A stretch of DNA of 19,494 nucleotides from an uncultured Clostridia bacterium (GTDB lineage Bacteria; Bacillota; Clostridia; Oscillospirales; Oscillospiraceae): the NCBI GenBank assembly GCA_945927915.1, contig CAMEMX010000003.1:1-19494 (forward strand), read 5' to 3'. The notes beneath the pieces are model-generated. The model was not told the DNA's origin. It searched no databases and saw only the letters and a program-made list of their open reading frames with translations. Made by a program: the position numbers and the translations under genes. Positions within the stretch are counted from its first letter, which is position 1; each line of letters opens with the position of its first letter. Below are positions 1 through 8,331 of this stretch, piece by piece.

Positions 1-63
1 CGCTCATCTGCGCGACCGCGGAGCTTTGACCCGAAACAAACCGAATTAGAAGGAGGAAAAACT

Positions 64-1131
64 ATGAAAGCAGTAGTGAAGTACGGCTACGGTGCGGGTG
101 AGACCGAACTGCGGGATGTGCCGATCCCCGAGATCGGAGATGACGACCTGCTGATCGAGGTCAAGGCCGCGGGCGTATGCGGCTCGGACATCGCGTTCGA
201 CAACGGCCAGCACGCGGATCTTCTGAACCCACCCGTCATTCTCGGGCATGAATTTTCCGGTGTTGTGGCAAAGGTCGGCAAGAACGTGACCCGCTGGAAG
301 GTGGGCGACCGCGTCGTCTCCGACAACACCGGCGAGGTTTGCGGCGAGTGCTACGCCTGCAACACCTCGGATTTCCTCTCCTGCCCGGAGCGCAAGGGCA
401 TTGGCTACGGCATGGACGGCGGCTTCACCAATTATGTGAAGATCCTTGGCAAGACCCTTGCCCGCGTCCCGACCAGTCTGATGCGCATTCCCGACTGCAT
501 GAGCTTTGAAGAAGCGGCGATCCTCGACCCGGCCTGCAACGGTTATATGGCTGTCGTGCAGGAGGCAAAGGTCATGCCCGGCGACTTTGTTGCCGTCTTT
601 GGCGTCGGCGCTCTCGGCCTGTTCTCCATTCAGGCAGCCCGGGCTGCAGGTGCTGCGAAGATCATCGCCATTGCGCTTTCCTCCGACGGCGACGACCGCT
701 TTGCAATGGCGAAGCACTGCGGCGCGACACATATCGTCAAGTCCGACCTGGAAGACGCCGTCGCGGCGGTTCGCGCCATCACTAACGGCGAGGGCGTGAG
801 CTGCGTGGTCGATGCCGCCGGCGTGAACGTTGTGATGAAGTCCTGCCTCGGCATCGTGCGTACGGCGGGCATCATCGTCAAGATCGGCTACGACCATCAC
901 CCGTATAACAGCACGCTCGACCCCTTCATCGACGGTGCCATCGCGCTCAAGGGTCACTTCGGCTATGACTGGGTCTCCTGGAGAAACGTGATGAATCTGG
1001 TCGAGGCCGGAAAATTCGACCTCAAGTGCATGATCTCGCACAGGATGCACGTCTCCGAATTCCGTGAGGCGTTCGACATGGTGCGCCGCAAGGAGTCCAT
1101 CAAGATCATTCTCTATCCGGAGCAACTGTAA
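64..1131 (+). CDS. Zinc-dependent medium-chain alcohol/polyol dehydrogenase (MDR family)
   Basis: This 355-residue protein has the full length of sorbitol/threonine dehydrogenase-type MDR enzymes, which oxidise a secondary alcohol with NAD(P). Catalytic zinc ligands are visible as Cys39 (GVCGSD) and His62-Glu63 (GHE). The position usually held by Glu in EPLA appears as Asp155 (LDPA). The structural-zinc lobe has four cysteines, at 93, 96, 99 and 107. The Rossmann motif GVGALG lies at 180-185. The residue after the second beta strand, usually Asp in NAD enzymes, looks like Ala204, so cofactor choice is open. The ATG follows a clear AAGGAGG site. The frame stays open to the window edge, but that site decides the start. 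It is the first visible gene of a sugar operon, 15 bp before the next gene. A polyol-to-ketose oxidation is the natural inference; the substrate is unknown. Confidence 0.9.
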   Translation: MKAVVKYGYGAGETELRDVPIPEIGDDDLLIEVKAAGVCGSDIAFDNGQHADLLNPPVILGHEFSGVVAKVGKNVTRWKVGDRVVSDNTGEVCGECYACNTSDFLSCPERKGIGYGMDGGFTNYVKILGKTLARVPTSLMRIPDCMSFEEAAILDPACNGYMAVVQEAKVMPGDFVAVFGVGALGLFSIQAARAAGAAKIIAIALSSDGDDRFAMAKHCGATHIVKSDLEDAVAAVRAITNGEGVSCVVDAAGVNVVMKSCLGIVRTAGIIVKIGYDHHPYNSTLDPFIDGAIALKGHFGYDWVSWRNVMNLVEAGKFDLKCMISHRMHVSEFREAFDMVRRKESIKIILYPEQL

Positions 1132-1146
1132 GAGGAGGAACGTACT

Positions 1147-2181
1147 TTGAAAATTTACATCTGTGCCGATTTTTCCCAGGACGGCATCGAAATGCTCAAA
1201 GCAGCCGGACATACCGTGCGCACCGGCGGCTGGGGCTATACGAGCCACATCCTGGACGAAGACGAGCTGATCGCCGAGATCGGCGACGCTGAGATCTTGT
1301 TCCTCGGCTATGAGCCCGTCACTCGCAAGGTTCTGGAAAATACCCACCTGAAAGCGATCTTCTCCATCCGCGGCGGCGCACGCGCCAACGTCGACGTCGA
1401 TGCCGCAACGGAGCTTGGCATTCCCGTGTTCTGCACCTTCGGCCGCGAGGCCCTGCCCGTCGCGGACTTCACCATGGGCCTGATCCTCAGCCTCACGCGC
1501 AAGATCGCGCGCGCCAATGCTGAGCTGCACGAGGGCGTCTTCACCGCGCCGGCCGGCGAGTTCGGCAGCGACAAGGACGTTATCTGGGACATGAACGCCG
1601 AAGGTCCGTGGCAGTCGCGCAAGGGCATCGAGCTGGAGGGCAAGATCCTCGGCCTGATCGGCTTCGGCACGGTCGGCAAGCAGGTCGCGCAGCGCGCAAA
1701 GGGCTTTGATCTGGACGTGCTGGTCTACGATCCATATCAGAGCGCGGAGGCGATCGCCGCCCACGGCGCAAAGAAGGTCGAGCTGAATGAGCTGCTGCGT
1801 GCCTCGGACATCATCAGCTTCCACGCAAAGGTGTCGGACGCGAACAGGAACATGATCTCCTATGAGCAGTTCAAGCTGATGAAGGACGGCGTGTTTATCG
1901 TCAACACCGCCCGTGCCGGCCTCATGGACGAGGAAGCCCTCCGCGCAACGCTGCGCAGCGGTAAGCTCGGCGGCCTGGCGCTGGACGTCTTCCACAGCGA
2001 GCCGGTCAAGCGCGACGACGAGTATTTTAACTATCCAAACGTCATTCTGACGCCGCACATCGCCGGCGCCGGACGCGACGTCATCTATTTGCAGTCCGTC
2101 ATGCTGGTCAACGACCTGATGCTCTTCCTTGCCGGCGGCAAGCCAAGAACCATCGTCGACGCAGCAGCATATAAGGAATGA
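1147..2181 (+). CDS. D-2-hydroxyacid dehydrogenase (phosphoglycerate dehydrogenase-like)
   Basis: This 344-residue NAD(H)-dependent oxidoreductase interconverts 2-hydroxy and 2-oxo acids. The nucleotide-binding motif GFGTVG is at 172-177, with Asp195 ending the following strand (VYDP), as in NAD-preferring members. The catalytic triad is complete: Arg256 (NTARAG), Glu285 (HSEP) and His304 (TPHIAG). The N-terminal half carries the usual substrate-loop residues (SIRGGARANVD, about 73-83). The start is a TTG, preceded by AGGAGG at 1133-1138 with 8 bases of spacing; no in-frame ATG fits better. It sits between a sugar dehydrogenase and an aldolase gene, so it may handle a sugar acid or a 2-oxo acid product of the pathway. 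The family fold is certain; the substrate is not readable. Confidence 0.9.
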   Translation: MKIYICADFSQDGIEMLKAAGHTVRTGGWGYTSHILDEDELIAEIGDAEILFLGYEPVTRKVLENTHLKAIFSIRGGARANVDVDAATELGIPVFCTFGREALPVADFTMGLILSLTRKIARANAELHEGVFTAPAGEFGSDKDVIWDMNAEGPWQSRKGIELEGKILGLIGFGTVGKQVAQRAKGFDLDVLVYDPYQSAEAIAAHGAKKVELNELLRASDIISFHAKVSDANRNMISYEQFKLMKDGVFIVNTARAGLMDEEALRATLRSGKLGGLALDVFHSEPVKRDDEYFNYPNVILTPHIAGAGRDVIYLQSVMLVNDLMLFLAGGKPRTIVDAAAYKE

Positions 2182-2194
2182 AGGAGGAAGCACG

Positions 2195-3172
2195 ATGCCA
2201 CTGGTAAAAACTACCGATATGCTGGCTGCCTGCCGTCGTGGCAGATATGCCGTCGGCGCATTCAATATTAACGGCTTGGATCAGCCCGCAGCGCTGATCC
2301 GAAAGGCAGAAGACCTTGGCTCTGCGCTCATTGTCGTCGAGCCGGGCGTGATCGAGCCTTACGTCAATTTTGAGGATTTCGTCGCCGTGACCAGGAGAGC
2401 AGCCGAGGCCGCGAAGGTCCCCGTGTCCATCCACCTGAGCCACGGGCTTGACCTTGCGCAGGTCGAACGCGCGGCAAAGGCAGGCTTCACCTCCGTCATG
2501 TACGACGGCTCAAAGCTCCCGTTTGAGGAGAATATCGCCAACACCCGCAAGGCCGTTGAGATCGGCCATAAGTACGGCGCTGCTGTCGAGGGCGAGCTTG
2601 GCTCGCTCGGATCGAGCTTTGTAGATATCTCCGAGACAATGACCGATCCGGACAAGGCGAGAGAATTCGTCGAGCGGACGGGCGTGGACATCCTGGCCGT
2701 TTCCATCGGCAACTCCCATGGCTTCTATAAGGGCACGCCGCATCTGGACTTCGAGCGTCTGGCTGCCATCCGTGAGGCGATCGCAGCGTATCCGTGCTAC
2801 CTGACCCTGCACGGCGGCAGCGGCATCTCCGAGGAGCATTTCCGAAAGAGCATCGAAGAGGGGATCACGAAGATCTGCATCTACACCGAAATGTGCGCCC
2901 TCGGCCGCGAGGAGATCGAAAACTGGCTCAGGGAGCATCCCACTTATACCGGCAACTACGACACCTGCGAGCTGGTCAAGGCGGCGATGAAGGGCTTTAC
3001 CCGCTCCGAAGCACACTGCATGGAGATGTTCATGAGCGCCGGCAGAAACGAGACGCTGCCTGCGCTTTCACAGGCGGTGCCGGAAAACAGGGAGCTCGGC
3101 CCGGAGTACCCGTCCCTTGTGGCGCTCAATCCGAATTTCCGTGATACCGGGAAGTTCTGGAACGAGCTGTAA
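2195..3172 (+). CDS. Class II (zinc) aldolase-family protein with divergent active site
   Basis: This 325-residue protein resembles GatY/KbaY/FbaA class II aldolases, which cleave ketose (bis)phosphates to DHAP or a similar product. Zinc-site and fold residues are present: His83, Glu134 (EGELG), His175 (GNSHG) and His206 (LHGGSG). The catalytic acid of the usual HxDH motif is replaced, giving His80-Leu-Ser82-His83. The GGxED catalytic loop after the GELG motif reads GSSFVD. The NVxT-type phosphate/substrate motif reads CIYT (228-231). The chemistry may therefore be altered or the substrate may lack the usual phosphate. An ATG further upstream (2129) lies inside the preceding gene; the ATG at 2195 follows AAGGAGG at 2181-2187 and is preferred. 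It lies in the operon before an FGGY kinase, which fits a kinase-then-aldolase route. Confidence 0.85.
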   Translation: MPLVKTTDMLAACRRGRYAVGAFNINGLDQPAALIRKAEDLGSALIVVEPGVIEPYVNFEDFVAVTRRAAEAAKVPVSIHLSHGLDLAQVERAAKAGFTSVMYDGSKLPFEENIANTRKAVEIGHKYGAAVEGELGSLGSSFVDISETMTDPDKAREFVERTGVDILAVSIGNSHGFYKGTPHLDFERLAAIREAIAAYPCYLTLHGGSGISEEHFRKSIEEGITKICIYTEMCALGREEIENWLREHPTYTGNYDTCELVKAAMKGFTRSEAHCMEMFMSAGRNETLPALSQAVPENRELGPEYPSLVALNPNFRDTGKFWNEL

Positions 3173-3203
3173 GGATAATATTCTTAAGGAGGGAGCGGCG
3201 CAT

Positions 3204-4715
3204 ATGTGGATCATGGGCGTTGACATGGGAACCTCGGGCTGCAAGGCTGTGGTGTTCGACGAAAACTGGAACATTGCCTGTCAGGCGTACCGGGAGTATC
3301 CGATGACCTTCCCCGGAGAGGGTCTTCTGGAGCTGGACGCGGAGCGCGTCTGGGAGGAGATCGGCAATGTGATCCGGGAGGCCAACGAAAAGGCGGCGCA
3401 GAGCGTGCGTGCCCTTGCGGTGTCTGCCATCGGCGACGTCATCATCCCCGTGGACGAAAACGGCAACAGCGTGCGCCGCTCCATCGTCGACTTCGATGCG
3501 CGCGGCGGCGAGGAGATCGCGGCGTTTACCGAGACTTTCGGACGCCGTCGCTTTTTCGACCGCTGCGGTATGCCTCCGCTTTACATCGGAAGCCTTGCCA
3601 AGATGCTCTGGATACGAAAGCATGAGCCGGAGATCTGGAAGAAAACACGCGGTTGGTCAACCTACGAGGACTTCATCGTCCGCAAGATGGGACTTCCGGC
3701 GACGGCGAGCTGGTCCGCAGCCGCGCGCACCATGCTCTTTGATCTCCGCGCCAAAACGTGGGCAAAGGACATCCTGGCTGCGATCCCGATGAGCGAAGCT
3801 CTGCTGCCTGCCGTCAAGCCGTCCGGGACGCCCATCGGGACGCTCTCGCCGGAGAAAGCTAAGGAGCTGGGCTTCCGCGAGAGCGTGACGGTCGTCACGG
3901 GAGGGCACGACATGGTCTGCGCCGCCGTCGGTGCGGGTCTGGACGAGGAAAACCCGTCTGAGGCGGTGGACATCGCGGGCACCATCGAGGGACTGGTCGC
4001 GGCAATGCCGGAGGCGAACACCTGCCAGGAGATGCTGGAAAACCTCTTCCCGTGCTATCCGGCGACGAGTGGCTATGTGACCTTCTCCGTCAACCTGACG
4101 GCAGGCTGCATCGTCCGCTGGTATCGCGACCTCATCAACCCCGAAGAATACGCGCGGTGCAAGGAAAACGGCAAAAACTTCTACGAGTATATGCAAAGGG
4201 AGATGGACCCCGAACGCCCCGGCAGCGTGCTGCTCCTGCCGCACTTCTCCGGAAGCGGAAACCCCTTCTTCTGCGCAGACGGTCTGGGCGCGATCTACGG
4301 CCTGACGCTCGATACCCGGCGTGAGGACATCGCACGCGCCATTGTTGAGGGGCTTGCCTATGAATTGCGGCTGCATCTGGAGGCTTATGAGCGCGCCGGG
4401 ATCCGCCTGAAGACGATCCGCGCCGTCGGCGGCGGCGCGACGATCGACCGCCAGCTCCAGCTCAAGGCCAACATCACCGGCCTGACGGTCGTCAAGGGCG
4501 CTGTCACGGAATCCTCTGCGCTTGGCGCCGCTGCTTACGCTGCGACCGGCATGGGCGTGCTCTCCAATCCCGCCGAAGCATACCAAAGGGTCAAGGAAAA
4601 GGAAACGGTCTTTGTCCCCGATATGCAGGCGCATGAACGTTTCCGCACACAGTTCGGTAAATACAGGCAGCTCGCCTACGCGGTCAATGCGCTCGATACC
4701 GGGCGTAACTGCTGA
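3204..4715 (+). CDS. FGGY-family carbohydrate kinase (xylulokinase/gluconokinase-like)
   Basis: This 503-residue protein has the normal FGGY length and transfers phosphate from ATP to a sugar or polyol in the cytoplasm. The N-terminal domain opens with the phosphate-binding segment GVDMGTSGCKAVVFDE (5-20). The second domain starts around 230 with GGHD; Asp236 is the expected catalytic base. The C-terminal ATP/adenosine region GGGATIDRQLQLKANITG is present in the last hundred or so residues, followed by ESSALGAA. Subfamily membership (xylulose, ribulose, gluconate or other) cannot be fixed by eye. The chosen ATG follows AAGGAGGG at 3186-3193; an upstream in-frame ATG at 3117 lies inside the aldolase gene and has no site. 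It is co-transcribed with the dehydrogenases and the aldolase-like gene, which suggests it phosphorylates a ketose or sugar acid made by them. Confidence 0.9.
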   Translation: MWIMGVDMGTSGCKAVVFDENWNIACQAYREYPMTFPGEGLLELDAERVWEEIGNVIREANEKAAQSVRALAVSAIGDVIIPVDENGNSVRRSIVDFDARGGEEIAAFTETFGRRRFFDRCGMPPLYIGSLAKMLWIRKHEPEIWKKTRGWSTYEDFIVRKMGLPATASWSAAARTMLFDLRAKTWAKDILAAIPMSEALLPAVKPSGTPIGTLSPEKAKELGFRESVTVVTGGHDMVCAAVGAGLDEENPSEAVDIAGTIEGLVAAMPEANTCQEMLENLFPCYPATSGYVTFSVNLTAGCIVRWYRDLINPEEYARCKENGKNFYEYMQREMDPERPGSVLLLPHFSGSGNPFFCADGLGAIYGLTLDTRREDIARAIVEGLAYELRLHLEAYERAGIRLKTIRAVGGGATIDRQLQLKANITGLTVVKGAVTESSALGAAAYAATGMGVLSNPAEAYQRVKEKETVFVPDMQAHERFRTQFGKYRQLAYAVNALDTGRNC

Positions 4716-4749
4716 GGCTGCGGTGTATCAACAGGGGGAGGGAAACGGA

Positions 4750-5745
4750 ATGCAATATCGTGAGATCGGCAAAAGTGGGATCCGCGCCTCAGCGATCGCA
4801 TTGGGAACGTGGGCCATCGGCGGCGGTGGCTTCTGGGACGGCACGGACGACGATGTCAAGGCCGTTGAGACCATCCGCTTGGCGATCGAAAACGGCGTTA
4901 CACTCATCGACACCGCGCCCGGATACGGGGAGGGGAAGTCTGAACGGCTGATCGGTGAGGCCATCCGGGATATTCCCCGCGACAAGGTCGTTCTGTCCAC
5001 CAAATGCGGCCTCATCTGGTGGGGGGACGAGGGCGGCTATATGCACACCCTCGACGGAAAAAAGTATTACCGCAACCTGGAGCCGTATTCCATGCGGCAG
5101 GAGGTCGAGATGAGCCTGAAGCGGCTCGGCACCGACCATATTGACATCTATTTCACGCACTGGCCGTCGCTGCCGTCTTATCCGACGCCCATCGAGCGGA
5201 CGATGCAGGGGCTGATGGATCTCAAACGCGAGGGGCTGATCCGCGCCATCGGCGCGTCAAACGTGAACCTTTCCCAGATCCGCGAATACGCCGCGGCAGG
5301 ACAGCTTGACGTGATCCAGCCGCCCTACAGCATGATCAACCGTGCGATCGAAGGGGAGATGCTGGACTTCTGCGTGGCAAACGACATCAGCGTCTTCGCC
5401 TATTCCCCGCTGGAGCAGGGACTGCTGACCGGGAAGATCACCATGGACTATCAGCTCAAGGAGGGAACGTACCGCAAGGACTACCTGACGGCCTATCAGC
5501 CGGAAAACCGCATCCGCGTGATCCGGATGCTGGGCGGCTGGAAGGATCTGACCGAAAAATACGACTGTACGCTTTCGCAGCTCGTCATTGCGTGGACGAT
5601 CGCCCAGCGCGGCATCACCGCTGCCCTTTGCGGCGCGCGCAAGCCGCAGCATCTGGCGGAAAACGTCGGCGCCGGCAATCTGGTCATCGACCCGGCGGAT
5701 CTTCAGCGGATGCGCGCCGACGCCGAGGCGCTCGGCACGTTCTGA
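4750..5745 (+). CDS. Aldo/keto reductase
   Basis: This 331-residue NADPH-type aldo/keto reductase belongs to the bacterial IolS/YajO-like group, which are (beta/alpha)8 barrels that reduce aldehydes or ketones. The catalytic tetrad is complete: Asp54 and Tyr59 (LIDTAPGYG), Lys85 (STKCG) and His137 (FTHWPS). The C-terminal cofactor-binding part contains the typical GARKPQHLAENV stretch. The ATG at 4750 follows GGGGAGGG at about 4735-4742. A longer in-frame reading from 4522 overlaps the kinase gene and is not supported. It lies 34 bp after the kinase gene and before the transporter genes. It could reduce an aldehyde released by the aldolase, or convert the sugar before phosphorylation; both are inference. 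Confidence 0.9.
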   Translation: MQYREIGKSGIRASAIALGTWAIGGGGFWDGTDDDVKAVETIRLAIENGVTLIDTAPGYGEGKSERLIGEAIRDIPRDKVVLSTKCGLIWWGDEGGYMHTLDGKKYYRNLEPYSMRQEVEMSLKRLGTDHIDIYFTHWPSLPSYPTPIERTMQGLMDLKREGLIRAIGASNVNLSQIREYAAAGQLDVIQPPYSMINRAIEGEMLDFCVANDISVFAYSPLEQGLLTGKITMDYQLKEGTYRKDYLTAYQPENRIRVIRMLGGWKDLTEKYDCTLSQLVIAWTIAQRGITAALCGARKPQHLAENVGAGNLVIDPADLQRMRADAEALGTF

Positions 5746-5801
5746 GGGACGTACGTCCTTTCCCCGAATTGCGAAAAATTGAAAAAAGGAGGTTGCGCTG
5801 C

Positions 5802-7316
5802 TTGGAAGATTTTGTGCTTGAACTCAAAGGCATCGGCAAAACCTTTTCCGGCGTCAATGTTCTCAGAGACATCAACATCCAGCTCAAAAGAGGCGAAGTT
5901 TTCGCCCTGATGGGCGAAAACGGCGCGGGCAAATCCACGCTGATCAAAGTCATCAGCGGCTATCACCAGCCCGATCCCGGCGGGGAGATCCTTGTCGAGG
6001 GCAGGAAAACTGTATTCCGCAATCCGAAAGAATCCATGAACGCACATATCCACACCATCTATCAGGAGCTTACGCTCTGCCCGGATATGACGGTGGCGGA
6101 GAACATCGTGATCGACAAGCAGGACAAAATGCCCGGCTTCCTCCTGAATAAACGGAAATATGTCGAGATCGCACAAAAGGCGCTCGAACGTCTGCATCAG
6201 GACATCGATCCGAACGCCTATGTCCGCGACCTGTCGATCGCAAAGCGGCAGATCGTTGAGATCGCCAAGGCCATCTCAGCCGACGCCAGTATCATTATTA
6301 TGGACGAGCCGACCTCCTCGATCTCCGAGAAAGACGCCGAGTGTTTGCTCGGCATCGTCCGGGAGCTGCGCGATCAGGGCATGACGATCATCTACATATC
6401 TCACCGTATGCACGAGATCTTCCGGATCGCAGACCGGATCTGCGTCCTGCGCGACGGCAGCCACATCGGAACGGTCGACGCCGCCGCGACAACACCGCAG
6501 GATCTGATCGGCATGATGGTCGGCCGCAGCCTCGAAAACGCCTACCCCAAGGCACACGTTGAATTCGGCGAGACCATTCTGGAAGTGCAGGACCTTTGCT
6601 CCGACGTGTTCGAGCACGTCTCCTTCTCCGTCCGGCGCGGCGAGATCTGCGGCATCGGCGGTCTGGTCGGCGCAAAGCGCACGGAGGTGCTGGAATGTAT
6701 CTTCGGCGTGCGACCGATCAAAAGCGGCAAGATCTTCGTCTACGGCAGGGAATTCCATCCGAAGCACGAACGAGACGCCATTGCACAGGAGATCGCCTTC
6801 GTCACCGAAGACCGCAAGAAAAACGGACTTGTCCTGTGCCTGCCTGTCGAGGACAACGTCAACATCGTCAACGCCGACGAGCTCTGCGCGTCGCACGGGA
6901 TCCTGCACTACAAGATGTTCCGCGCGCTGGCGGAAAAATACCGCAAGTCGCTGAACATCCGTCTGGCAAACATCAAGCAGCCCGTTTCCACCCTTTCCGG
7001 CGGCAATATGCAGAAGGTCGTCATTGCAAAGTGGATGGAGACAGATCCGCAGATCATCCTCTTTGACGAGCCGACCCGTGGCATCGACATCGGCGCGAAG
7101 GCAGAGATCTACAGCATTATGGCGGAGTTCGTCAAGAAGGGAGCTGCGATCGTTATGGTCTCCTCGGAGCTGCCGGAGCTGATCAGCGTGACGGATAAGA
7201 TCGTCGTGATGTGCGAAGGTCAGATGACCGGCGTCGTTGCCCACGAGGATGCGACGCAGGAGGGTATTATGGAGCTGGCGTCGTCCAAAAAAGCATACGA
7301 AGGAGACTTAATATGA
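5802..7316 (+). CDS. Sugar ABC transporter ATP-binding protein, tandem-domain (RbsA/MglA type)
   Basis: This 504-residue protein has two fused nucleotide-binding domains, as in ribose, galactose and xylose importers, and energises uptake on the inner face of the membrane. Domain 1 has Walker A GENGAGKST (38-46), Q-loop Gln88, a degenerate signature LSIAKRQ (144-150), Walker B MDEP (Asp168-Glu169) and His201. Domain 2 has a degenerate P-loop (GGLVGAKRTE, no Walker Lys), a canonical LSGGNMQK (398-405) and Walker B FDEP (Asp422-Glu423). This asymmetry is normal for the family. The start is a TTG placed 9 bases after AGGAGG (5787-5792). The frame is open upstream into the aldo/keto reductase gene, which is coincidental. 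The stop overlaps the permease start by 4 bp (ATGA), implying translational coupling. Confidence 0.93.
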   Translation: MEDFVLELKGIGKTFSGVNVLRDINIQLKRGEVFALMGENGAGKSTLIKVISGYHQPDPGGEILVEGRKTVFRNPKESMNAHIHTIYQELTLCPDMTVAENIVIDKQDKMPGFLLNKRKYVEIAQKALERLHQDIDPNAYVRDLSIAKRQIVEIAKAISADASIIIMDEPTSSISEKDAECLLGIVRELRDQGMTIIYISHRMHEIFRIADRICVLRDGSHIGTVDAAATTPQDLIGMMVGRSLENAYPKAHVEFGETILEVQDLCSDVFEHVSFSVRRGEICGIGGLVGAKRTEVLECIFGVRPIKSGKIFVYGREFHPKHERDAIAQEIAFVTEDRKKNGLVLCLPVEDNVNIVNADELCASHGILHYKMFRALAEKYRKSLNIRLANIKQPVSTLSGGNMQKVVIAKWMETDPQIILFDEPTRGIDIGAKAEIYSIMAEFVKKGAAIVMVSSELPELISVTDKIVVMCEGQMTGVVAHEDATQEGIMELASSKKAYEGDLI

Positions 7317-8275
7317 AGAAACGTAGAAGCATAGGACAGATCCTGATCGACTTCCGCACGATCCTGATCCTCATTTTCCTGATCGCGATTTTTACCTACC
7401 TGAAGCCCGTTTTCATTAACCCGATCAACCTGCTGAATATGCTTAAACGGCAGTCCTTCACGATGATCGCCGCCTTCGGTATGACCTTCCTGCTGACGCT
7501 CGGTGTGTTCGATATGTCCGCCGGCTCAACGGTCGCGCTGGTCGGCATCGTTCTTGCTTACGGCCTGAACAAGGGCGTCTCCGCCGCGATCATGCTCCCG
7601 GCGGTCATCCTCCTGTCCATCCTCTGCGGCTTTATCAACGGCATCATCGTCGTCAAGGGCAAGATCCCCGCATTCCTGACGACCCTCGCCACGATGAACA
7701 TCTACCGCGGCCTTGCGCAGACCATCTCCGACGGCAAGACCATCTCCATCAAGCTGAAATGGCTGACGAACCTCTTCGGCAACGGCACCGTGTTCGGCAT
7801 CCCGACGCCTGTCATCATCATGCTGATCTTCCTCGTCATCGCCGCGTTCCTGTTCTACAAGACCAAGCTCGGCTTCTACTGCCGCTGCATCGGCGGCAAC
7901 ACGGAGGCTTCCAAGGTCGCGGGCATCAACGTCAACCTGATCCAGATCGTCGCGTTCTGTATGATGGGTCTTGCAGCAGGTGCGGCGGGTCTGATCGAGT
8001 GCGGCCTGATGAACGCAGGTATGCCTGACCTCGGCGCGGATCTGGCGATGGACGCCATCGCGGCTGCCGTCCTCGGCGGCACGGCGATCTCCGGCGGCCT
8101 CGGCACGATCTGGGGCACGATCGGCGGCGCTCTCATCATGGGCATCCTGAACTCCGGCCTCGCGCTCATGGGCGCGCAGACCCCGGTACAGCTCCTGGTC
8201 AAGGGCTTCGTCATCATCGCGGCTATCCTGATGGACAATATGCTCAAGTCCAGAAAGACGGTCGTAAAAGCATGA
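7313..8275 (+). CDS. Sugar ABC transporter permease (BPD_transp_2 family)
   Basis: This 320-residue polytopic membrane protein of the RbsC/XylH/MglC family forms the transport channel. About eight to ten hydrophobic segments are visible, for example near 15-32, 50-66, 72-84, 90-113, 164-182, 208-228, 248-260 and 296-307. The family's cytoplasmic coupling segment appears as GGNTEASKVAGINV (194-207). The conserved late motif AIAAAVLGGTAISGGLGT (248-265) is intact. The protein is marginally shorter than many homologues but complete. The ATG overlaps the stop of the ATPase gene (ATGA), so the two are translationally coupled. It is the only permease for the two binding-protein genes that follow. 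Confidence 0.93.
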   Translation: MKKRRSIGQILIDFRTILILIFLIAIFTYLKPVFINPINLLNMLKRQSFTMIAAFGMTFLLTLGVFDMSAGSTVALVGIVLAYGLNKGVSAAIMLPAVILLSILCGFINGIIVVKGKIPAFLTTLATMNIYRGLAQTISDGKTISIKLKWLTNLFGNGTVFGIPTPVIIMLIFLVIAAFLFYKTKLGFYCRCIGGNTEASKVAGINVNLIQIVAFCMMGLAAGAAGLIECGLMNAGMPDLGADLAMDAIAAAVLGGTAISGGLGTIWGTIGGALIMGILNSGLALMGAQTPVQLLVKGFVIIAAILMDNMLKSRKTVVKA

Positions 8276-8331
8276 TCTCTGCTGGTCTTCGCTGCATAAT
8301 CTGACTATTAACTGAATAAGGAGAGTTTATC

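Noticed and set aside
3..29. Possible tail of an upstream gene (reads LICATAEL then TGA)
   Set aside because: Eight codons are too few to support a gene; an upstream operon member is plausible but cannot be called.
46..2265. 739-codon open frame on the minus strand
   Set aside because: It lies opposite three well-supported + strand genes, has no ribosome site or recognisable domain, and has the Asp/Val/Ala/His-rich make-up of an antisense shadow in GC-rich codon usage.
5747..5758. Perfect palindrome GGACGTACGTCC after the aldo/keto reductase stop
   Set aside because: It is a short stem with a small loop, no U-tract and no second copy seen; probably a minor hairpin or chance.
5592..5801. In-frame N-terminal extension of ABC ATPase 1
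   Set aside because: The 70 extra codons are an alternative-frame reading of the aldo/keto reductase gene, with no homology to ABC proteins; AGGAGG before TTG at 5802 sets the start.
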